Positions 19,028-26,593 of a DNA stretch of 62,206 nt are shown here, one piece after another (position 1 is the first letter of the stretch; each line of letters opens with the position of its first letter). Under the pieces are notes generated by a model, which had not been told where the DNA came from, searched no databases, and worked only from the letters and a program-made list of their open reading frames with translations. Source of the DNA: Ancylobacter lacus (GTDB lineage: Bacteria; Pseudomonadota; Alphaproteobacteria; Rhizobiales; Xanthobacteraceae); assembly GCF_018390635.1 (NCBI RefSeq), contig NZ_JAHBGE010000079.1, positions 1 to 62,206 on the forward strand, read 5' to 3'. The position numbers and the translations under genes are program-made.

Positions 19028-20104
19028 ATGTTCGGCTGGATCGAAGTAGTCCTCTTGGCGGCAGCCGTGGTGCTGTTCGCACTCCGCCTGTTGCCTCGTC
19101 TTCGGGCCTATCGCTCCCTGCTGGATGGCGGCTGCGTGCTGCTGCTGGTTACGACGCTGTTTCCACGGACAGGCAATCCGGTTGGGGAATTCCTGTTTGG
19201 TAAAAGCGGGGGCGGGCCGTTCCTGCCGCGTGAACTGTTCGGCGTCCTGTGGTGGGTGCTCGGTGCGTGGCTGGTCAAGAGCCTGCTCGACCTGGTGCTT
19301 CGGCGTACATTTTTTCCCGATAATGACGAGCCTCACGCGCGCCGGCTGTTCGCGGATCTGGCATCGGGGTTCATCTATGTCTTCGCCTTCATCGGCATCG
19401 TCGGCACGGTGTTCAACGAGCCCGTCTCCACCCTGCTGGCGACCTCCGGCGTTATGGCCATCGTGCTCGGATTGGCGCTGCAGAACACCCTTGGCGACGT
19501 CCTGTCCGGCCTCGCGATTAATATCGAACGCCCGTTCGGGGCCGGGGACTGGATCAGCCTGTCCGAACAGACGTCGGGTCAGGTCATGCAGGTCAACTGG
19601 CGCGCCACACGGTTGACGACATGGGAGCACGACACGGTCGTTATACCGAACAGCGTTGTGACGAAGTCCGTGGTGACCAACCACAGCCGTCCCAAAGGAC
19701 CCCATCGCTGCATCATCCGGCTAAAGGTCGATGTGGCGGTCGCACCGTCGTACGTGATCAATGCAATGGTCACGGCGACTGCCGGCAGTGCGAACGTCGT
19801 TCACGGGACCGTGCCACAGGCCTATGCCTGCGCCGTTTTCGACTCGCTCATCGAATACGAACTGGTCTTCGCGATAGAGAGCTTCGTGAGGATGCCCGCT
19901 GCGAGATCGGAGATGCTGGGGCGCATCGTGGACGCCTTCCGGGCGCTCGGTATCAGCATCGGGACGTCTGTCCTGGATGTCCGGCTCCATCCGTGGCGTG
20001 ATCCACCTGAACCCGCGCAAGGCTCAACTCCGGCGCGGCCGGATGAGCCGCCTATGGTCCTTGCGCGCGCGTACACGACGCATCTTCCCGCTCCACCGAC
20101 TTGA
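19028..20104 (+). CDS. MscS-family mechanosensitive ion channel
   Basis: The product from the ATG at 19028 has 358 residues; the longer frame upstream overlaps the alcohol dehydrogenase and is not protein-like. Three to four N-terminal helices are followed by the MscS pore helix and beta domain. Signatures are ATSGVMAIVLGLALQNTLGDVLSGLAINIERPF and GDWI, then TRLTTWEHDTVVIPNSVV. It would release solutes under hypo-osmotic stress. The C-terminal tail of about 30 residues is rich in proline and arginine. GGAGTG lies about 12 bases before the start. Confidence 0.85.
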   Translation: MFGWIEVVLLAAAVVLFALRLLPRLRAYRSLLDGGCVLLLVTTLFPRTGNPVGEFLFGKSGGGPFLPRELFGVLWWVLGAWLVKSLLDLVLRRTFFPDNDEPHARRLFADLASGFIYVFAFIGIVGTVFNEPVSTLLATSGVMAIVLGLALQNTLGDVLSGLAINIERPFGAGDWISLSEQTSGQVMQVNWRATRLTTWEHDTVVIPNSVVTKSVVTNHSRPKGPHRCIIRLKVDVAVAPSYVINAMVTATAGSANVVHGTVPQAYACAVFDSLIEYELVFAIESFVRMPAARSEMLGRIVDAFRALGISIGTSVLDVRLHPWRDPPEPAQGSTPARPDEPPMVLARAYTTHLPAPPT

Positions 20105-20116
20105 GGCGACACGCCG

Positions 20117-20397
20117 ATGATCTTTCCTGGACAGCGGGAACGGGACCGCATGGGAAGAAGCGGCTGGCTGAGAGCCGCCGTGCTCGGCGCCAATGACGGT
20201 ATTCTCTCTACCTCAAGCTTGGTGCTGGGCGTCGCGGCTGCAATTAGAGCGTCCTTGTCGCCGGCCTTGTCGCGGGTGCGATGTCGATGGCGGCCGGGGA
20301 ATATGTCTCGGTTCATTCGCAGGAGCATACCGACCTGGCGGACCTGGCGGACCTGGCGGACCTGGCGGGTGGTCGACGGCGACACGGGCGCAGTTGA
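20117..20397 (+). pseudogene. VIT1/CCC1-family transporter remnant (frameshifted and truncated)
   Basis: From the ATG at 20117 the frame encodes LRAAVLGANDGILSTSSLVLGVAA, the unmistakable N-terminus of VIT-type iron/manganese transporters. At about 20245-20255 the frame breaks. The next family segment (VLVAGLVAGAMSMAAGEYV, then HSQEHTDLADL) continues one base out of phase and runs into a tandem repeat, ending at a TGA at 20395-20397. The remaining roughly 150 residues are absent. The break is probably a small deletion around the end of helix 1. The TGA overlaps the ATG of the cupin gene, so the remnant may still couple translation. Confidence 0.75.
20332..20367 (+). repeat. Tandem repeat, four copies of a 9-bp unit
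   Basis: The unit GACCTGGCG is repeated four times without change. In the VIT-type frame it encodes DLADLADLADLA, an expansion of the natural EHTDLADL motif. A 9-bp unit keeps the frame, so changes in copy number alter only length. It marks the point where the transporter sequence stops. Confidence 0.9.
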
Positions 20398-20921
20398 TGC
20401 GATGGCCGCGCGCCGTATTGGCGGTGGCCGTACTGCAACGTGTTTCCGACAGCCGCACAGCCGCACAGCCGCACAGCCGCACAGCCGCGACGGAGCAGCT
20501 GGCACCCGCTTCCGATGCGGATATCAAGATCGTCCGCGCCAAGGATGCGCCCTCGACGCCGGGACCGTCGGCCTATTTCACAGGCGACGTTCGCGTCTCC
20601 GGCAATTTCCGCGGCGATGCGCCGGTGCGTGTGAGCGGCGCGACGGTGCATTTCGCGGCGGGCGCCCGTACGGCGTGGCACACGCACCCGCTGGGCCAGA
20701 CGCTGTTCATCATTTCCGGACGCGGCTGGGTGCAGAAAGAAGGGGCTCCGGTCGAGGAGGTGGCGCCCGGCGATCTCGTCTGGATACCTGCCAACCTGCG
20801 CCACTGGCACGGCGCCAGCGCCGATCAGCCCATGGCCCATCTGACCGTGGCCGAAGAACTCGACGGCAAGGTTGTCAACTGGATGGAGAAGGTGACGGAT
20901 GCGACGGGCCTAGATGAATAA
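20397..20921 (+). CDS. Cupin domain protein with repeat-disrupted signal region
   Basis: The 174-residue frame contains a single cupin barrel at about residues 60-165. Metal ligands are visible in TAWHTHPLGQT and in the second motif IPANLRHWHG; the ending KVVNWMEKVTD is typical of small exported cupins related to manganese-dependent mandelonitrile lyase-like proteins. The start at 20397 (MRWPRAVLAVAVLQ) looks like the beginning of a signal peptide. The hydrophobic stretch, however, breaks into RVSDSRTAAQPHS, encoded by an 8-bp tandem repeat. The true start and export state are uncertain, because the repeat may have shifted the frame. The reaction is unknown. Confidence 0.65.
   Translation: MRWPRAVLAVAVLQRVSDSRTAAQPHSRTAATEQLAPASDADIKIVRAKDAPSTPGPSAYFTGDVRVSGNFRGDAPVRVSGATVHFAAGARTAWHTHPLGQTLFIISGRGWVQKEGAPVEEVAPGDLVWIPANLRHWHGASADQPMAHLTVAEELDGKVVNWMEKVTDATGLDE
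20450..20489 (+). repeat. Tandem repeat, five copies of an 8-bp unit inside the cupin reading frame
   Basis: CAGCCGCA occurs four times exactly and a fifth time as CAGCCGCG. Eight is not a multiple of three, so gain or loss of one unit shifts the frame between the start region and the cupin domain. This is the structure expected of a slipped-strand phase-variation tract. Confidence 0.9.
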
Positions 20922-21261
20922 GGTCAGCGCGCCCTTATGAAAGGCCTCCCACGAGGCTAAAGCGCCGTTCAGGCCTTGCTTCCCGTACAGTCGTGGCGCT
21001 CGGCCTTACCGAGGCGGTGGTGACCCTATACTTGCAATCCGGAAGATCCCGCCTTTACGGAATTACTGCGCGAAAACTTCGGCAAGGGCCGCGCCGAGCC
21101 CGTGGTCTTTGACCCCCCCCCCTCCAGGGACGCGAAGCCAGTCAACGTGTCTATTGTGCCCACAACACGGGCGGACATGCTTGATGGGGTTGGTATCGCT
21201 AACGATCTGGAGGGACGGCACGAGAGGGGGGGAATGTCGCGGTGCTGCGCGCCCGTAGGTC
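20922..21261. other. Intergenic region with poly-C tract and a possible gene remnant
   Basis: The 340 bp hold no intact gene. On the plus strand about 21050-21230 reads as protein-like sequence (AFTELLRENFGKGRAEPVVF, later VPTTRADMLDG) without a start, crossed by a run of ten C at about 21111-21120. I do not recognise the family. The low protein quality and the homopolymer suggest decay. Confidence 0.35.
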
Positions 21262-21954
21262 TCAGGACACGCGCATGACCGCACCTGTATCGAGCCGTTT
21301 CACGTAATCCACCACGCGGCCGTTCCAATGATAAGCGAAATGCGCGCCCTGCGTCGGGATCGGTACGACATCGGGCCAGAACACGGCGATGCAGTCTCCA
21401 TGGGAATACCGTACGCTTGGCCACGTGACACCGTTCGACCCCTCGGCCCGCCGCGCGGCACCAAATACCTGGGACGCCGTGTAATCATTCGGGTCCAGCA
21501 AGTCGGTGCTGCCTGTTGCGTCGTCCAACTCGGCATCGACCGAGCCGATCAGCTCCCGGAACTGTGACGTCCACCCGGGCGGCTCGTCGGTGGCGAGCAT
21601 CATGCGCCTATGGTGGTGAATGGTTTCAGCGATAGCCACTTCGGTGCAGTCGCCTGCGTAATAGATACCGAACGAGCCGTCAGTGAAGCGGCCCGGCCGT
21701 AGGGGTGAGCAGTGGACGAAGGGCGCCATAACCCAACTGGCGCCGGGCCCGGTTATGCGGCGGGCCGCGGGTACCTTGGCGAGATCGCCTATGCTCTCGC
21801 GGATACGCGGATTGAACTTGGCTTCAGCTGAGGCGAGCGCCTCCCAGTCGGCCGGATCCGCAATATCCTCGAACAGATCGATGGGCGGATGAATCGAACG
21901 TATGATGCGGACGGTACGTGGCCAAACCACGCGGCGGACGCGCACGGTCACCAT
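21262..21954 (-). CDS. RES-domain toxin of a type II toxin-antitoxin system
   Basis: The 230-residue protein fits the RES family (MbcT/ParT-like toxins), which degrade or modify NAD+. The typical RES layout is visible: a hydrophobic Arg-containing start (TVRIIRSIHPPIDLFEDIAD), the central GSFGIYYAGDCTEVAIAETIHHHRR, and the late SVRYSHGDCIAVFWPDVV. Its start overlaps the end of the gene before it by 7 bp, as usual for antitoxin-toxin pairs in this order. It is next to an integrase, a common place for such modules. Toxicity is not testable from sequence. Confidence 0.82.
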   Translation of the reverse strand: MVTVRVRRVVWPRTVRIIRSIHPPIDLFEDIADPADWEALASAEAKFNPRIRESIGDLAKVPAARRITGPGASWVMAPFVHCSPLRPGRFTDGSFGIYYAGDCTEVAIAETIHHHRRMMLATDEPPGWTSQFRELIGSVDAELDDATGSTDLLDPNDYTASQVFGAARRAEGSNGVTWPSVRYSHGDCIAVFWPDVVPIPTQGAHFAYHWNGRVVDYVKRLDTGAVMRVS

Positions 21955-22361
21955 GCACCGCGCTCAGCGTCGAGATAGGCCCGCAGGTCGATGAGATCAG
22001 TAATCTCGCCACGCATCATGATGTCGAGCGCGCTTCGCCCGTCGAAGTTTGCATTCGGCTTGCGAATCCAAGCATAGCCCCGCGTGGGATCGCTGAAGAG
22101 GTAACGAAGCCCCTTATGGATGCCCATCAGGATGGCCATGCGGGCGCGCAAGTCGCGGTCGATCCGCCCGATACTGCCCTCCTTCCAACGAGCCCAGGTG
22201 CGCTGAGCCATATCGCCTAGCAGGGTTCTGGCCTCAATGTCGCTCAGTTGCCACGCCCGAAACAGGTTCACCGTCGCGCGAGCAAGAGCGGCGGCTTCCG
22301 CATCAGTGATCGCCGGGAGGTCGGGTCGGGAAGCGGTCGGTTGGATCGTGGCAAACTGCAT
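21948..22361 (-). CDS. Antitoxin, MbcA/ParS/Xre family (DUF2384)
   Basis: The 137-residue product precedes the RES toxin and overlaps it by 7 bp. It has an N-terminal helical part (about residues 20-75, with RTWARWKEGSIGRIDRDLRARMAILMGIHKGLRYLF) and the C-terminal MbcA/ParS/Xre toxin-binding segment (YAWIRKPNANFDGRSALDIMMRGEITDLIDLRAYLD). The pattern NxxFxGxSALDxMxxG is the family hallmark. It should neutralise the toxin and repress the operon. A candidate operator lies just upstream. Confidence 0.84.
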   Translation of the reverse strand: MQFATIQPTASRPDLPAITDAEAAALARATVNLFRAWQLSDIEARTLLGDMAQRTWARWKEGSIGRIDRDLRARMAILMGIHKGLRYLFSDPTRGYAWIRKPNANFDGRSALDIMMRGEITDLIDLRAYLDAERGAW

Positions 22362-22374
22362 GGCGAAACCTCAT

Positions 22375-22401
22375 TGGCATGAAAGTAATCATTAAATGCC
22401 A
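22375..22401 (-). promoter_or_regulatory. Candidate autoregulatory operator of the toxin-antitoxin operon
   Basis: TGGCAT (22375-22380) and ATGCCA (22396-22401) form an inverted repeat spaced by 15 AT-rich bases, 14 bp upstream of the antitoxin start; a further TTGGCA follows at 22403. Placement and symmetry fit binding by the antitoxin. The assignment is inference. Confidence 0.4.
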
Positions 22402-22441
22402 TTTGGCAAGGTGGAGGCGATTGAAGGTTCGCAAGCCACAG

Positions 22442-23785
22442 TCACGCCGCTATGCGGGAGGCTGCTATTGCTCGCCGCGCCGCCCCCGGACCGAGCCAGG
22501 AGCGAACTGTCTGGTCCTTGCAGGTCAATTCGCCAATCGATCCGAACATCGTGTCGCTGATCGCCTGCTGTTGGGTCCGAAGATGATGCTCAAGTAGCTT
22601 GTGCCGAGAAATGTAGCCGGCATTCACCCCCGGAATGGCGTGGTTCATCAACAAGCGGGCGTCAAACTCGGAGACTCCGGCTGATGTAGCGAGCGTCCGG
22701 AAGGTCTGACGTAGATCGTTACCCCACTTCGCCAGAACGCGCCGTGCCTCCTTCTGCTCGGCTAGATGTCCACTGTCACTCTCTGCTGGGAACAGCCATT
22801 GCGTGGCCTCACGCGGATAGAGATGCCGACCAAACCGCATCACCCGCAGAAGGCACAAAACCATCTGCCGCGACAATGGTATATCAAACGCTCGGTCCGC
22901 ACCGCCTTTCGGCCGGGGGATATGCAGCACTCGGCGGCGAAGATCGAGATGGTGCGGTTTAGCCTCCATGAGTGCCGTCGGCCGGCTGCCCGACAACAGC
23001 GAGAACAGGTGGAATTCGCGACGAATGGGATTGGGCAGCGCTGCGACCTGCTGAAACCACTGCGGCAGGTCATTCAGTCCCATTGCTGTGCTGCGGCGCT
23101 GCTCCGAGTTCCAGTCAACGGCGCTGGCTGGGTTGTCGGTCGGTAGATGGCGATGCGCCTTGCGCGCGTGATTATAGACGGCTCGCAGCGTCCGCATGCT
23201 GCCGTTTGCAATGTAAGGGCCGTGCTCCGCCGTTATCTCATCGTGCCGTGCAATGACCCTGCTGGGATCGTCGGCGAGGACTTTCAATGGAAGATCAAGC
23301 CAATCCTTGAAGAGACGCTCTATGTGATCGCGGTAACCTTCGATCGTTCCTGCGCTCCGCCCCTTTCGGACAAGGTGCGCATCACGATAGCGCTCCCAAG
23401 CCTGCTGAAGGGTAACGCCTTGGGGAGTTGCATCACGCCGTCCATTAAAATCGATCCCAAGAGATGCGCGTGCTGGTGACGTTCGCGAGTTCGCAGTTCT
23501 GGGCTCTGGGTGCTCTCCCTTTGCGATCTGTGCGAGGTGTGATTTTGCGATCGCTCGGGCCTCACGTGTCGACATGGCTGTAGCATCGCCGATCCGCACC
23601 GAGATCGAGGCAACGCGTTGTCCGTCTTTCCGCAGGTCGCCCTGGACTGCGAATGACTTGGTCCGCGTGCCTACCACGACGTGGAAGCCCTTGAGTTGAG
23701 TATCGCGCGCGCGATATTGCCCGGAATGGGGCGGTTTCAGTTCACTTACTGACCTGTCGTTGAGGAGGATACGGATGTCGGCCAT
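22442..23785 (-). CDS. int: Tyrosine-type site-specific integrase
   Basis: The 447-residue protein has an N-terminal DUF4102-like arm-binding part, a core-binding domain (about residues 125-215) and the catalytic domain. Catalytic residues visible are Arg in LLSGSRPTALMEAK, Lys in PRPKGGADRAFD, Arg in GNDLRQTFRTLA (the usual preceding His is Asn here), His in LMNHAIPG and Tyr in GYISRHK. The length is normal for island integrases. The gene points away from the tRNA-Arg(ACG) fragment that lies 190 bp upstream of its start, as expected for an element integrated in a tRNA gene. It defines the right end of the island. Confidence 0.9.
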   Translation of the reverse strand: MADIRILLNDRSVSELKPPHSGQYRARDTQLKGFHVVVGTRTKSFAVQGDLRKDGQRVASISVRIGDATAMSTREARAIAKSHLAQIAKGEHPEPRTANSRTSPARASLGIDFNGRRDATPQGVTLQQAWERYRDAHLVRKGRSAGTIEGYRDHIERLFKDWLDLPLKVLADDPSRVIARHDEITAEHGPYIANGSMRTLRAVYNHARKAHRHLPTDNPASAVDWNSEQRRSTAMGLNDLPQWFQQVAALPNPIRREFHLFSLLSGSRPTALMEAKPHHLDLRRRVLHIPRPKGGADRAFDIPLSRQMVLCLLRVMRFGRHLYPREATQWLFPAESDSGHLAEQKEARRVLAKWGNDLRQTFRTLATSAGVSEFDARLLMNHAIPGVNAGYISRHKLLEHHLRTQQQAISDTMFGSIGELTCKDQTVRSWLGPGAARRAIAASRIAA

Positions 23786-23824
23786 AGCGCAATCCCAGCG
23801 AATCCAATGCTTGGCGGGCTAAAA

Positions 23825-23848
23825 TTAAGCCGGTTTTTAAGCCGGTTT
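23825..23848. repeat. Direct repeats upstream of the integrase (possible arm sites)
   Basis: TTAAGCCGGTTT is repeated twice in tandem, and a related TTAAAGCCGG occurs at about 23940, between the integrase gene and the attachment site. Such short direct repeats are typical of integrase arm-binding sites. Confidence 0.45.
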
Positions 23849-23976
23849 TAGACTCGCACAGGATCAAGTGGCGCGTCCACGCTAAAATACGACATGATAC
23901 TCAAGTGGCTGAAAATAATGGAAAATACGAGTATGTAGGTTAAAGCCGGATAGGGGCGGCGAATGATAAAAGTAAA

Positions 23977-24021
23977 CTACGAATCTGGGGGTCAGAGGTT
24001 CGAATCCTTTCGGGCGCGCCA
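23977..24021 (+). other. Attachment site: 3' fragment of tRNA-Arg(ACG)
   Basis: The 45 bases match the 3' part of a tRNA. They contain an anticodon loop CTACGAA (23977-23983, anticodon ACG), 3' anticodon stem TCTGG, a variable loop, a T arm with TTCGAAT, an acceptor strand CGGGCGC, a discriminator G and an encoded CCA ending at 24021. The sequence upstream of the loop (AAAGTAAA) cannot pair with the stem, so this is not a full tRNA. It is the att copy left at the far end of an island that entered the tRNA gene with crossover in or near the anticodon loop. The island therefore lies to the left. Confidence 0.8.
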
Positions 24022-24351
24022 TCGCTTTTGTGTCACGTCATAATTTCCTAATGCCTTGAATAGAAACGCGATTTCGGCGCTTACGGCTCCGTTTCGCGAT
24101 TATGCGACAGGCGATTTGCGAAGGTCAGCTCGAGGGCTGTCCGCCTCGATCCTCTCTTGACCCTGGCGTATCGAGGGGTGGGCGAGGAAGGCCATCGCGC
24201 GTTCAACATCTCGTCGAACGGACGCTTTGGGCCCGGCCGATGGAAAGCTTTTTCGAGACGGCCCCCGTTTTCCCTCTCCAGCTTGGCGACGCTGCCCCCA
24301 CAGGCGAGATCGCGGTGGGGTCTGGGACTCGATGATGCTGTTGACCAGCTG
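24022..24351. other. Unassigned 330 bp between the att site and the truncated fructokinase
   Basis: On the minus strand an open frame reads protein-like (e.g. AKLERENGGRLEKAFHRPG and TPRYARVKRGSRR) and ends at 24081, but it has no start of its own and no family I recognise. It replaces the missing 3' part of the fructokinase gene, so it is probably foreign or rearranged DNA. Confidence 0.35.
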
Positions 24352-24693
24352 CTAGATTTGCCGATCGCGTCCGACCGCCCCGCGCTGTTCGCCGTGGAAG
24401 GAGTAGCGCGGCTGCCCGTCCGGGGCGGTGGCGACGGCGGAGAGGGTGGAGAGCCGATCGGTGCGAAGGAGGAAGCGGGTGTCGACGCCCTCACGCTCCA
24501 GGATGTCGGCGAGCAGCATGCCGAAGCGGTCGCGCGAGATGCCGCCGAAGCAGGTCGAGCGCGCGCCCAGCCGCGCGAGGCCGATGGCCACGTTGAAAGG
24601 CGAGCCGCCGGCAACCGCGCGCGTCGGCATCTCGGCGCCCTCCGGCGGCCCGACGAACAGGTCGATCAACGCCTCCCCACAGACGAGGATCAT
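24352..24693 (-). pseudogene. frcK: Fructokinase (PfkB/ribokinase family), N-terminal fragment
   Basis: The 113-residue frame starts MILVCGEALIDLF and contains AGGSPFNVAIGLARLGARSTCFGG and RFGMLLADILEREGVDTRFL. This is the N-terminal third of a bacterial fructokinase, normally about 300 residues. Family similarity stops after about residue 98 (RYSFHGEQ), and a stop follows 15 residues later. The ATP-binding and catalytic GAGD part is absent. Adjacent frc genes identify the lost function as phosphorylation of imported fructose. The truncation may be linked to the neighbouring island junction. A complete kinase must be encoded elsewhere if fructose is used. Confidence 0.78.
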
Positions 24694-25133
24694 GAAGCGG
24701 CCCGTTCCGGCTGGATGACGCCCTTGCGCAGGATGATGTTGCCGTAGAGCCGCCGTTCACCGGAGGCGATGATGGCATAGGCGGCGCGAACGCGGTCGTA
24801 GAACGGCTCGCCGGGAATCGGTACCAGCCGGAAGCCCGGCTCGCGACGCGCGATCACTTCCGCAAACTCGACGAACACCGCCTCCAGCCGCCCGCAATCG
24901 CCATAGGCGCAGGGGCGAAAGGCCGCCGCCTCGACCGCGGCATCGAGCGGCATCAGCGAGAGCACCGCGTCGAGGATCGCCGGCGCGGCGTGCCCGTCCA
25001 TTCGGATGAGGCGCCGGGCATGCGCGTCGGCCGGGTAGTTGGCATCGACGATGGCGATCTCGTCGCCATGGCCCATGGCCCGGAGTGTCTTCAGCAGATC
25101 CGGTCCGATCAGCGGGTCGATACCCTTGAGCAT
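24690..25133 (-). CDS. RbsD/FucU family sugar mutarotase
   Basis: The 147-residue protein starts MLKGIDPLIGPDLLKTLRAMGHGDEIAIVDANYPA, the classic RbsD/FucU signature with the catalytic His in GHGD. Further marks are FEPxx-like central helices and the C-terminal YGNIILRKGVI. It speeds interconversion of sugar anomers, here plausibly of fructose or another sugar taken up by the divergent ABC transporter. It overlaps the fructokinase fragment by 4 bp and lies 3 bp behind the ROK regulator, so the three form one leftward operon. Confidence 0.85.
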   Translation of the reverse strand: MLKGIDPLIGPDLLKTLRAMGHGDEIAIVDANYPADAHARRLIRMDGHAAPAILDAVLSLMPLDAAVEAAAFRPCAYGDCGRLEAVFVEFAEVIARREPGFRLVPIPGEPFYDRVRAAYAIIASGERRLYGNIILRKGVIQPERAAS

Positions 25134-25136
25134 GGT

Positions 25137-26396
25137 CTACTCCTTGAACAGCACGTCGAAATCGCGGGCGAAGGTAGCCAGCAGCGGCAGCGCGGCGCCG
25201 CCGATGGCCCGGGCATCGCGGCCGACCGAGCCTTCCACCACCACGGCGTCGGTGAGGCCCTGGCGGTCGATGGCGGCGAAGCGCTGCCGGGTTCGCGCGA
25301 CGAGACGGTTGCGCACATCGGCGGGGAAGGCGCCGTCGATGACGACGGCTTCGAAATCGATCACCGACAGCGTGGCCGCGATCGCCTGGGCAAGGCCGTC
25401 CGCAGCCTCGTCCATCCACTCCTCCAGCGGTTCGGCGAATTTCGACCAGTCGTCGGGCGACTGCCAGATGTCGGTGCCGGGCAGGCCGCGCGCGATCAGC
25501 CGGCGCTCGAGCCGATAGATCGAGGCGATGCGGATCAGCTGCTGCAGGCTCGCCGTGCCATCCGCCTCACGCCGCAGGACCGGCATGGAGCCGAGCGCGC
25601 CGGCATTGCCCGAGCGGCCGGGGAGCAGGCTGCCATTCAGCACCACGCCGCCACCGATGAAGGTGCCGATATAGAGATAGGCGAAGTCGTGGAATGCCGC
25701 GCCGCAGCCGAAGGTGAGTTCGGCGGCGCAGGCGGAGGTGGCATCGTTGCACATCCGCACCGGCCACTCGGGGAACAGCTCGCCCAGCGTCTGCGCCACG
25801 TCGAAGCTCCGCCAGCCGGCGAGCGCACCCGGCGCCGTCTCGAGGTCGGCTTCCCAGTTCCACAGCTCGAAGGGCATGGCGACGCCGATGCCGGTGATGC
25901 GGCTGCGCTGCTCCTCGGTGAGCACGGCGGTCAGACGGGGAATCTCGCGTTTGGCGAACGCCATCAGCGCCTGCGGCAGCGGATAGGCGTAGGTGAGGCG
26001 GGCTCGGGCGCGAATGCCGGCGGTGAAGTCCATCAGCACCAGATCGGAGGAGCGACGGCCGATCATCAGACCGAGGCCGAAGGCGCCGTCCGGGTTCAGC
26101 GAGAAAGGCACAGAGGGCTGGCCGATACGCCCGCGCTGGCGCTCGCCAGCGGTCAGCAGGCCTTCGGCGTGCAGCCGGTTCATGATCACGGTGGTGGTCT
26201 GGGTTGAAAGGCCGGTGAGACGCGCGATCTCGACCTTTCCCAGCGCCTTGTGTCGACGGATCAGGGAGAGGATGACCCGCTCATTGTAGAGCCGCACGCC
26301 GGTCGGATTGGTGCCGCGGCCCGAAGGGGAAAGCGGCACGGGATCGTCCGGGGTCCGGACGTACGCCGCCTCGTCCATGTCCCTCGCGTTCCTCAT
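25137..26396 (-). CDS. frcR: ROK-family transcriptional repressor of the fructose locus
   Basis: The 419-residue protein has an N-terminal winged helix-turn-helix (about residues 38-90: ALGKVEIARLTGLSTQTTTVIMNRLHAEGLL) and a C-terminal ROK sugar-binding domain with IGTFIGGGVVLNG and LPGRSGNAGALGS. The usual ROK zinc-binding cysteine motif is absent. It is divergent from frcB across 197 bp, where a palindrome TAAATC-N5-GATTTA lies. By position it is the FrcR equivalent, expected to release DNA on binding fructose or a derivative. ATGs at 26396 and 26378 are both possible starts. Confidence 0.82.
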   Translation of the reverse strand: MRNARDMDEAAYVRTPDDPVPLSPSGRGTNPTGVRLYNERVILSLIRRHKALGKVEIARLTGLSTQTTTVIMNRLHAEGLLTAGERQRGRIGQPSVPFSLNPDGAFGLGLMIGRRSSDLVLMDFTAGIRARARLTYAYPLPQALMAFAKREIPRLTAVLTEEQRSRITGIGVAMPFELWNWEADLETAPGALAGWRSFDVAQTLGELFPEWPVRMCNDATSACAAELTFGCGAAFHDFAYLYIGTFIGGGVVLNGSLLPGRSGNAGALGSMPVLRREADGTASLQQLIRIASIYRLERRLIARGLPGTDIWQSPDDWSKFAEPLEEWMDEAADGLAQAIAATLSVIDFEAVVIDGAFPADVRNRLVARTRQRFAAIDRQGLTDAVVVEGSVGRDARAIGGAALPLLATFARDFDVLFKE

Positions 26397-26476
26397 CGTC
26401 TTTTCTCGCGCTGCCGCTTCATCGGGCAGGTCTATCGCCGTGAGGATGCGCCAAGCAAGTTCACACCGTCAATTAT

Positions 26477-26503
26477 TAAATCTGTATGATTTATTTATTG
26501 ACA
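26477..26503 (+). promoter_or_regulatory. Candidate frcR operator and -35 element of frcB
   Basis: TAAATC-TGTAT-GATTTA (26477-26493) is a perfect inverted repeat in an AT-rich block between the divergent frcR and frcB genes. It is followed at once by TTGACA (26498-26503), a consensus -35; the matching -10 (CTTCAT after 17 bases) is poor. The layout suits repression by the ROK regulator. Confidence 0.5.
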
Positions 26504-26593
26504 GCCGAAAAGCGCTGCGGCTTCATGAATGGATCAAACAACACGTCGCGGCACGAACCCGCGCAAGGTCACAATGTCCCAAGGGAGGGAAGA

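Noticed and set aside
20332..20489. Repeats considered as a CRISPR array
   Set aside because: Units are 8 and 9 bp in direct tandem with no spacers; they are simple tandem repeats.
23940..24021. Complete tRNA-Arg gene
   Set aside because: The 5' half (acceptor, D arm and 5' anticodon stem) is missing, and upstream bases cannot pair; only the 3' att fragment is present.
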